Assembly: GCA_951812575.1 (NCBI GenBank)
Contig: OX638322.1
Location: forward strand, 3,476,501 to 3,540,500
From: Candidatus Binatia bacterium
GTDB lineage: Bacteria; Desulfobacterota; Binatia; Bin18
Reading direction: 5' to 3'
DNA length: 64,000 nt
Part shown: positions 58,183 to 64,000 of the stretch, in pieces
Position numbering within the stretch: the stretch's first letter is position 1
Layout: each line of letters begins with the position of its first letter
Position numbers and translations under genes: made by a program
The notes under the pieces: generated by a model
Databases searched by the model: none
Told to the model about the DNA's origin: nothing
Seen by the model: only the letters and a program-made list of their open reading frames with translations

Positions 58183-59490
58183 ATGTCTGACTACTCGGAT
58201 ACACTGGCCTGGCTGTATGAACTCGAAGTCGAGCGTATGGACCTCAAGCTTGAGCGGACCAAGCTCGCGCTCCGTTTGGGTGATGACCCGCAGCGCCAAT
58301 TCCCCAGCGTTCACATAGCAGGCACGAACGGAAAAGGCTCCACCGCGGCCATGCTGCACGCCATCCTCGGCGCTGCGGGATACCGGGTGGGCTTGTTTAC
58401 GTCGCCACACCTGATCGACTTTTGTGAGCGGATTCGGATCGGCTCGCGCCGAGTCTCTCCACGCGAGGTGGTGGATAGCGTGGCGGCAATCAGGTCCGAC
58501 CTTGAGCCGGCGGGTATTCGGTTGACGCCGTTCGAGATGATGACCGTGTTGGCTTTCCATGTTTTTGCCCAGGCCCGGGTGGATATTGCCATTGTGGAGG
58601 TTGGTTTAGGCGGAAGACTGGATGCCACCAACGTCCTCACTCCGCGGGTATCCATCATCACCAGTATCGGGCTTGACCACCAGCAATATCTGGGGGCAAC
58701 GCTGGCCGATATTGCGCGGGAAAAGGGCGGGATTATTAAGCCCGCGGTGCCGGTCGTGCTCGGGCAGCTCGACCGGGAGAGCCGCGACGTTTTAGACCGG
58801 AGGGCTCGGGATCAAGGCAGCCCGATGCTGTCGTATGGCCGGGATTTCACTCTTGAGCAAGACGCGTCCGGCCGGTATTGCTACGCCGGAAAGCGCTCTC
58901 AATATGAGGATCTCCAGCTCTCTCTCAACGGAAAATTCCAGCTGCACAACGCTGCGGTTGCTCTGGCGAGTCTGGAATATCTCCAAGACTCTTTCCCGGT
59001 CACGGCCGCTCAACTGCGTACCGGATTACGGTTGGTGCACTGGCCGGGCAGGTTGGATATTGTCTCGACGCACCCCCTGGTCGTACTTGACGGGGCGCAT
59101 AATATCCAGGCCCTTCAAGCCCTACTGGCCGAACTGCCCGACCTCGCTCCGCAGCGTCGTCCTGTTTTTCTTTTTGGGGTCATGCAGGATAAGGAGTGGC
59201 GTCCGATGGTCGCCGCCCTGGAACAGGTCGCCGCCAAGGTTGTTGTGACGGCGGTCGCGCAACCACGGGCCGAAGATCCGTATACGGTCCAAAGGGCTTT
59301 TTCTGCCAACTGCTGCGTGCGCAGCGTTGAGGGAGCCGCGGCAGCCTGTCGCCAACTGCTCCATCGAGTCGGGCCTCAAGAGGTTCTTGTGGTGTGCGGC
59401 TCGTTGTTTCTGGTTGGGGAAGTGCTGTCGCTCTTTCCCGCAGCCGGGGTTGCCCCTCCACTCTCCCAGTCCGCAGGGTCGCCGGCCTGA
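58183..59490 (+). CDS. folC: Folylpolyglutamate/dihydrofolate synthase
   Basis: FolC adds glutamate to dihydropteroate and to folates. The 435-residue Mur-ligase-like protein has the ATP loop AGTNGKGSTAAML at about 46-58, the Ω-loop region TSPHLIDFCERIRI, and EVGLGGRLDATNVLTPRVSI with ITSIGLDHQQYLGATLADIA. The C-terminal domain has VVLDGAHNIQALQALLAEL. The start ATG follows GACAGGAT. lptD comes 16 bp after its stop. Confidence 0.96.
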   Translation: MSDYSDTLAWLYELEVERMDLKLERTKLALRLGDDPQRQFPSVHIAGTNGKGSTAAMLHAILGAAGYRVGLFTSPHLIDFCERIRIGSRRVSPREVVDSVAAIRSDLEPAGIRLTPFEMMTVLAFHVFAQARVDIAIVEVGLGGRLDATNVLTPRVSIITSIGLDHQQYLGATLADIAREKGGIIKPAVPVVLGQLDRESRDVLDRRARDQGSPMLSYGRDFTLEQDASGRYCYAGKRSQYEDLQLSLNGKFQLHNAAVALASLEYLQDSFPVTAAQLRTGLRLVHWPGRLDIVSTHPLVVLDGAHNIQALQALLAELPDLAPQRRPVFLFGVMQDKEWRPMVAALEQVAAKVVVTAVAQPRAEDPYTVQRAFSANCCVRSVEGAAAACRQLLHRVGPQEVLVVCGSLFLVGEVLSLFPAAGVAPPLSQSAGSPA

Positions 59491-59506
59491 GAGAATAGAG
59501 GTGGTC

Positions 59507-61705
59507 ATGCAAAGAATTTTCGGTTTTCTCCTCGTGCTCAGGCTCTCCGGCCTCATCGGGGTGGGGGCCGTCTCCGCGCAAGAAGCCGTGGAGGTGAACG
59601 CCGACACGCTGAGCTATGAAGAGGACGGGGAAACGGTAGCGGCGCAAGGCAACGTCGTTGTCACCAAGGGGCAAACGACGCTCAGCGCGGATACGGTGAG
59701 CGTCAGCCGGACCAGGAACGAACTGCAGGCCCGTGGCAATGTCGTGCTACAGGGTCCGCAAGGGGACATTCAGGCCGAGGCCTTACGCCTGGAACTCACG
59801 GATGAAACCGGCGAAATTGAAAATGGCATCATTCGCCTGCCCCAGCGTCAATATACGATTACCGGCAGGAAACTCCAAAAATCGTATGGTCAGACCTACC
59901 ATATTGAAGAGGGATCTGTAACAACCTGTGAGTGTGATGGCCCCGAACGGGCGGATTGGCGGCTGGATGTCTCCGAGTTTGATATGACGCTGGGCGGAAC
60001 AGGAAAAATTCGTGGCGGGCTCTTGCGGGCGCGGGACATCCCGCTCCTATATGTGCCCTACGGTGTCGTGCCCGTTCGCAAGGCACGCCAGAGTGGCGCG
60101 CTCGCGCCCCGGTCCAGCTTTTCGAGTAAGCGCGGCTTCCAGTGGGAACAGCCCTTTTATTGGGCCATCAGTAAGAGTCAGGACCTCACGCTCACGGCCG
60201 ATATTGAAACCTCCGCTCGGGTCGGCCTCCTGGGCGAATACCGCTATGCGCCCAGTGAGCGGATAGAGGGCGAGTTCTCCGCCTCCTATTTTAACGAACA
60301 GATTCGGGGACCGGCTTCGACGACCTCGCCGGTTGATCGCTGGAGCGTCACGGGAGCGCACCGGCAGCGTCTGGCCGACACGCTGGAGGTATATAGCGAT
60401 CTCTTTTTTGTGAGTGACGACTTCTTCTTGCGCGAACTCAATATCTCCTTCCATCCGGGGCTGGAAGATCATCAGCTCCGTTCACGGCGGTTTACCGCCT
60501 CCCGCGTCGGCGGTCTGAAAACCTGGAAGAACGCGCAGCTTCGTTCCGAGGCGCGCTATTATCAAGATTTGCGGAATGATCAGAATGATGTCTTTCAGGT
60601 GCTACCGCAGGTCAGTTTTCAGGGCCAGCACCGTTTCTGGAACGACCGTCTGGAGGCCGGAGTGACGATACAGGCCAGCCATTTTTTTCGGAATCGTGGT
60701 TACCACGGTCAACGCTTTGATCTCGCTCCCTGGGTATCCATCCCTTTCTCCCTGGGCGGATACGTCTATGGCTCGGTGACGGCGACCGGACGGGAAACAG
60801 TCTACCATACGAGTTCTCGCGCGCGTGGGCGACCGGTCGTGCCTGGTGCCGGACGCCTGAAAAATATGCGGACCAGAGAGACGGTCCAGCTTCAGGCTGA
60901 GTTTGGCACACGCCTGTCCCGGGTTTTCGATGTGGGTTGGGGACGGGTGAGCAAACTCCAACACGTTATCGAGCCGCAGGTCTCGTTCTCCTACGTTCCT
61001 CGGGTTGGTCAGGATGACCTGCCGCTGTATGATGCGCTCGACCGGATGAACCGCCGCAGCCTCTTTGTGTATGGTGTTGCAAACCGACTCCTTGGGAAAT
61101 TTGACCCGCTGCCAGGTGCGGCTAATCGGCAAGCCCGCGTCCGTGAACTGCTCCGTTTATCGGTGACCCAGGCCTACGACCCAAGCCGGCGGCTGCGCGA
61201 AGAGGGCGAGCGATTTGGCCTGAGCGAGACGGACCAGCATTTTTCCGACGTGGATATCAGCGCGCATATCCGCCCGTTCTCACTCTTTACCCTGGCGGCG
61301 GAGACGACCTATGATGTTGATCAGGGAGATATGATTGCCGCCCGTATTGGCGGGTATCTGCGCGACCCACGCCCGCTCCCCGAGACGAGCCCTTTGCTGC
61401 GCCATCTGCAGCGCCGGACGAGCCTTGGGGTTTCGTATCGGACCATTGCCGACCGGCTGCTGAAAGAGCTCAATTCCCGGGTTGTCCTGCGCCTGAACGA
61501 ATATCTGACGCTCGCCTATTTCACGCGCTATGATCTGAATGATCAGGCGTTTATCGGGTCGCGCTACTTCTTTCGTGTCTTCTCTCCGCAGAAGTGTTGG
61601 ACGTTTGATTTCGGGATTGTTGAGAAAGTCAACCCTGATGAGACTGAGTTTCGGTTTTCCTTGTCTCTGGTTGGCATTACCTCAGCCGGAAAGAGCGCGT
61701 TTTGA
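59507..61705 (+). CDS. lptD: LPS-assembly outer-membrane protein LptD
   Basis: LptD forms the outer-membrane barrel that inserts LPS into the outer leaflet. The 732-residue protein has a signal peptide of about 24 residues ending AVSA, an N-terminal LptA-like jellyroll domain (about 27-130) with DTLSYEEDGETVAAQGNVVV, and a long beta-barrel (about 190-730). A CxC pair (Cys141 and Cys143) lies before the barrel and only one other Cys (about 697) near the C-terminus, so the disulfide pattern differs from E. coli. The ATG at 59507 has GAGG before it; the frame extends upstream into folC. LptF and LptG at 18840-21127 belong to the same LPS export pathway. Confidence 0.93.
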   Translation: MQRIFGFLLVLRLSGLIGVGAVSAQEAVEVNADTLSYEEDGETVAAQGNVVVTKGQTTLSADTVSVSRTRNELQARGNVVLQGPQGDIQAEALRLELTDETGEIENGIIRLPQRQYTITGRKLQKSYGQTYHIEEGSVTTCECDGPERADWRLDVSEFDMTLGGTGKIRGGLLRARDIPLLYVPYGVVPVRKARQSGALAPRSSFSSKRGFQWEQPFYWAISKSQDLTLTADIETSARVGLLGEYRYAPSERIEGEFSASYFNEQIRGPASTTSPVDRWSVTGAHRQRLADTLEVYSDLFFVSDDFFLRELNISFHPGLEDHQLRSRRFTASRVGGLKTWKNAQLRSEARYYQDLRNDQNDVFQVLPQVSFQGQHRFWNDRLEAGVTIQASHFFRNRGYHGQRFDLAPWVSIPFSLGGYVYGSVTATGRETVYHTSSRARGRPVVPGAGRLKNMRTRETVQLQAEFGTRLSRVFDVGWGRVSKLQHVIEPQVSFSYVPRVGQDDLPLYDALDRMNRRSLFVYGVANRLLGKFDPLPGAANRQARVRELLRLSVTQAYDPSRRLREEGERFGLSETDQHFSDVDISAHIRPFSLFTLAAETTYDVDQGDMIAARIGGYLRDPRPLPETSPLLRHLQRRTSLGVSYRTIADRLLKELNSRVVLRLNEYLTLAYFTRYDLNDQAFIGSRYFFRVFSPQKCWTFDFGIVEKVNPDETEFRFSLSLVGITSAGKSAF

Positions 61706-61765
61706 GGGCAGTCTGGGACCGGTTGCTCGGGGAGAGTCTGATCGAGACGACTGCATTGGACCGCT

Positions 61766-62245
61766 ATGCAAAAGATCTTTTCTGAAGAACGGCTGGCGGA
61801 GCGGCTGGCGCGACTCCGCCGTCGGGGTAAACGCATCGTTTTTACCAACGGCTGTTTTGACCTGCTGCACAGCGGCCATGTCTATACGCTGGCTCAGGCG
61901 AAGACGTTTGGCGATATCCTGGTGGTTGGTATAAACACCGACGCTTCGGTCAAACGGCTGAAAGGCGACAGGCGGCCCATTCTGGATCAAGTCAGCCGCT
62001 TGACCCTGCTGGCTGCCCTTGAAGTCGTTGACTATGTCACCACGTTTGAAGAAGATACGCCGCTGACCCTGATTCGTCGGCTCCAACCGCACATCCTGGT
62101 CAAAGGGGGGGACTGGAGCCCCGAGGCTATTGTGGGAAAAGAAGGTGTTGAACACGCCGGTGGACGGGTCGTTGCGGTTCGTCATCAGGCCGGCTTTTCA
62201 ACCACAAATCTGATTGAACGTATTCTTGTCGCCTATCGGGAATAG
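61766..62245 (+). CDS. rfaE2: ADP-heptose synthase, cytidylyltransferase-type domain protein RfaE2
   Basis: This enzyme adenylates heptose-1-phosphate to give ADP-heptose for the LPS inner core. The 159-residue protein is only the C-terminal half of E. coli HldE. It has the nucleotidyltransferase signature [18 protein letters not shown] at about 25-42 and ends with [20 protein letters not shown], the conserved tail. RfaE1, the kinase half, is not in the window. It is next to lptD, in keeping with LPS synthesis. Confidence 0.94.
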   Translation: MQKIFSEERLAERLARLRRRGKRIVFTNGCFDLLHSGHVYTLAQAKTFGDILVVGINTDASVKRLKGDRRPILDQVSRLTLLAALEVVDYVTTFEEDTPLTLIRRLQPHILVKGGDWSPEAIVGKEGVEHAGGRVVAVRHQAGFSTTNLIERILVAYRE

Positions 62246-62315
62246 CGGCTCGGCTTCCCCGTGTTGCGCGAGTGTCACGCCTGTGGTATACGCAGGTGCT
62301 TTCAGGAGGATGGCT

Positions 62316-62507
62316 GTGGCCCAGAGATGCGAAATTTGTGGAAAAGGCCCCGCGGTGGGCAATAATGTGAGTCACGCAAATAACAAGACGAAGCGTCGCT
62401 GGTTACCGAACCTGCAACGCGTGCGGGCAAGCGTCGCCGGTTCGGTGAAACGCCTGCGCGTCTGCACGCGCTGTATCCGGTCTGGAAAAATTGTGAAGGC
62501 GGCTTAA
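62316..62507 (+). CDS. rpmB: 50S ribosomal protein L28, zinc-binding type
   Basis: L28 is a small large-subunit protein. The 63-residue product starts [20 protein letters not shown] and has [17 protein letters not shown] and [15 protein letters not shown]. Two CxxC pairs make it the zinc form. The start is GTG 62316, six bases after AGGAGG; an ATG at 62310 touches that site and is unlikely. It is convergent with the spoT-like gene. Confidence 0.94.
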   Translation: MAQRCEICGKGPAVGNNVSHANNKTKRRWLPNLQRVRASVAGSVKRLRVCTRCIRSGKIVKAA

Positions 62508-62605
62508 AACCACCCGGGCCGCTCGCTTTGTCCCCATAAACCGTGCGTCTGCCGCCCCTCTTTTCAGACCGATCACCAAGGGGAAGAGCGTGGCTGCAAG
62601 CCTCC

Positions 62606-64000
62606 CTAGGGGGTCACGCGTGACACTTTGACCACCCCTCTCACCCGCTCCAAACTGCGCATGACACGCTGAAGATCGTCGGCGCTCGGGATGAGGACTT
62701 CAAAGACGTTGAGGGCGCGCTTGTCCGACAGGGTCCGGACATCGGCACTAAAGATATTGAGGCCCACTGTGCTGATCGCTTTACTCATATTGGTCAGGAG
62801 GCCGGGCCGGTCCGCGGACAGGACTTCGATTTTCACGAGACGCGCATAATCTGCGGCGGGGTCCCAACTGACGGCAATATGTCGTTGGGGGTCACTTTCC
62901 AGCAGGCGCTGACAGGCGATCGTATGAACGGTGACGCCTTTGCCTCGCGTGATAACGCCCACAATGCGCTCCCCAGGCAGGGGGTTACAACAGCGTCCAA
63001 ACCGAATCAGGACATTCCCGATCCCACCGACCTTTACTCCACTTGCATCCTCTGACGGGGGTTTCTGGCGGCTTTTTTCAGGCTCGATGCTCTTCGTTGT
63101 CGGCTCGAGGGTCCCGCTGGATTGGGGCAGGAGGTGGCTGAGCACCTGGCCGGCCGTCACTTGCCCATAACCCAGCGCGGCAAAAAGTGTTTCTTCGTCG
63201 CTGAGTCCCAGCGCCTCCAGCGTTGGTCTGATGCGGCGTTGTTTGCGCACCGCGGTCAGCGAGCTGTGACTGCGGGCTAACTCCCGCTCAAGGAGCTCTT
63301 GCCCAAGGGCAATGCTGCGTTCGCGCTGCTCTTCCTTGAGCCAGTGTCGAATCCGTGCTTTGGCCTTCGGCGTTTTGACAATTTTCAGCCAGTCTTTGCT
63401 GGGCGATTGTTTGCTGGTTGTGACGATTTCGACCACATCGCCGTTTTGGAGTTGATAGCGCAACGGGACTTGGCGTCCACTTACCCTGGCGCCGGTGCAA
63501 CGATTACCGACTTCTGAATGAATGCGGTAGGCAAAGTCGATAACCGACGCGCCCCGCGGAAAACTGTTGAGATCGCCTTGTGGGGTGAAGGCGTACACTT
63601 CTTCGGTAAAGAGATCTTCTTTGATGGTATGGAGAAATTCTTGAGGGTCCTGGACGTGCTGTTGCAACTCAACCAGTTGGCGCAGCCAGGCGAAACGCTG
63701 CGCTTCCTCTTGTCCTTGGCCATCTTTATAGGTCCAGTGGGCGGCGATGCCTTCCTCTGCGACCCGGTGCATCTCGCGCGTCCGAATCTGAACCTCCATC
63801 CGTTCCCCGTGCGGTCCAATGACGGTGGTATGAAGCGACTGATACATATTCGCTTTGGGCAGGGCAATATAATCCTTAAAGCGGCCAGGAACGGGGCGCC
63901 AGTGACTGTGGACTATGCCCAACGCCTGATAACATTCGCGCATGGATTGCACGATAATGCGGAAGCCGACCAAGTCATAAACCTGGCTGAAGACCAGATT
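62606..64000 (-). CDS. RelA/SpoT-family (p)ppGpp enzyme, C-terminal 464 residues (cut by window end)
   Basis: It makes or hydrolyses (p)ppGpp, the alarmone of the stringent response. The window holds only the C-terminal part: the end of the synthetase domain (QVYDLVGFRIIV, PGRFKDYIALPKANMYQSLH and the EVQIRTREMHRVAEEGIAAH motif), the TGS domain with VYAFTPQGDLNSFPRGAS, a helical and zinc-finger-like region with IRFGRCCNPLPGERIVGVIT, and a C-terminal ACT domain with VLSADRPGLLTNMSKAIST. The hydrolase half is outside, so RelA, SpoT or a dual Rel cannot be told apart. The frame is open to position 64000. It is convergent with rpmB. Confidence 0.95.
   Translation of the reverse strand, partial: NLVFSQVYDLVGFRIIVQSMRECYQALGIVHSHWRPVPGRFKDYIALPKANMYQSLHTTVIGPHGERMEVQIRTREMHRVAEEGIAAHWTYKDGQGQEEAQRFAWLRQLVELQQHVQDPQEFLHTIKEDLFTEEVYAFTPQGDLNSFPRGASVIDFAYRIHSEVGNRCTGARVSGRQVPLRYQLQNGDVVEIVTTSKQSPSKDWLKIVKTPKAKARIRHWLKEEQRERSIALGQELLERELARSHSSLTAVRKQRRIRPTLEALGLSDEETLFAALGYGQVTAGQVLSHLLPQSSGTLEPTTKSIEPEKSRQKPPSEDASGVKVGGIGNVLIRFGRCCNPLPGERIVGVITRGKGVTVHTIACQRLLESDPQRHIAVSWDPAADYARLVKIEVLSADRPGLLTNMSKAISTVGLNIFSADVRTLSDKRALNVFEVLIPSADDLQRVMRSLERVRGVVKVSRVTP

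Noticed and set aside
62508..62605. A terminator between the convergent rpmB and RelA/SpoT genes
   Set aside because: Only a weak imperfect pairing (CCCCTCTT with AAGGGGAAGAG) is visible, without a T-run, so I did not call it.

Overview
The window is almost entirely core housekeeping DNA of a Gram-negative bacterium: 75 protein genes (two cut by the window edges) and 12 tRNA genes, nearly all on the plus strand and tightly packed. LptD, LptF, LptG and RfaE2 mean an outer membrane with lipopolysaccharide. Base composition is moderate to slightly GC-rich. The gene mix (11-gene nuo cluster without nuoEFG, tig-clpX-lon, trpDCFBA-accD-folC, bacterial-type ribosomal operons) suggests a deltaproteobacterium in the broad sense or a neighbouring phylum. 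I cannot place it more exactly without a tree of RpoB or ribosomal proteins.

Layout. 1-734: the end of a NuoB-like gene and an Rrf2-family regulator with a cysteine cluster. 804-11668: nuoABCDHIJKLMN, the proton-pumping and quinone-reducing part of complex I. 11787-12339: tRNA genes Pro, Arg, His, Lys, Leu. 12391-17662: trigger factor, ClpX and Lon (folding and ATP-dependent proteolysis), with no clpP. 17762-18824: tRNA-Val, tRNA-Asp, then rplM-rpsI. 18840-21127 (minus strand): lptG and lptF, the LPS export permease, divergent from the rRNA methyltransferase rlmB. 22142-51961: the translation and transcription superoperon, which starts with four tRNA genes, tuf and rpmG, then tRNA-Trp, secE-nusG-rplKAJL-rpoBC, rpsL-rpsG, a second tuf, the S10-spc-alpha ribosomal cluster with secY and map, and ends with rpoA-rplQ and a terminator hairpin. 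52129-59490: a SPOR-domain membrane protein, trpDCFBA, accD and folC. 59507-62507: lptD, rfaE2 and rpmB. 62606-64000 (minus): the C-terminal part of a RelA/SpoT (p)ppGpp enzyme.

How it works together. Most of the window makes the gene-expression machinery: ribosomal proteins, RNA polymerase core subunits, elongation factor Tu, NusG, and the Sec translocon channel. The stringent-response enzyme at the right edge normally tunes such genes. The nuo cluster supplies respiratory proton pumping. The trp, accD and folC genes supply tryptophan, malonyl-CoA and folate. The Lpt and RfaE2 genes supply LPS.

I looked for an undescribed system and found none: there is no CRISPR array, no insertion sequence, no phage or defence gene and no unexplained gene cluster. 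The points worth a second look are: complex I without its NADH module plus an extra NuoB-like gene; two nearly identical tuf genes with codon use unlike their neighbours; displaced fusA, clpP, adk and infA; divergent lptF and rlmB start codons that overlap on a CATG; a perfect 14-bp inverted repeat after rpoC; a terminator-like element inside the nuo cluster; and a set of candidate promoters. Promoter and terminator calls rest on reading motifs by eye and are tentative.
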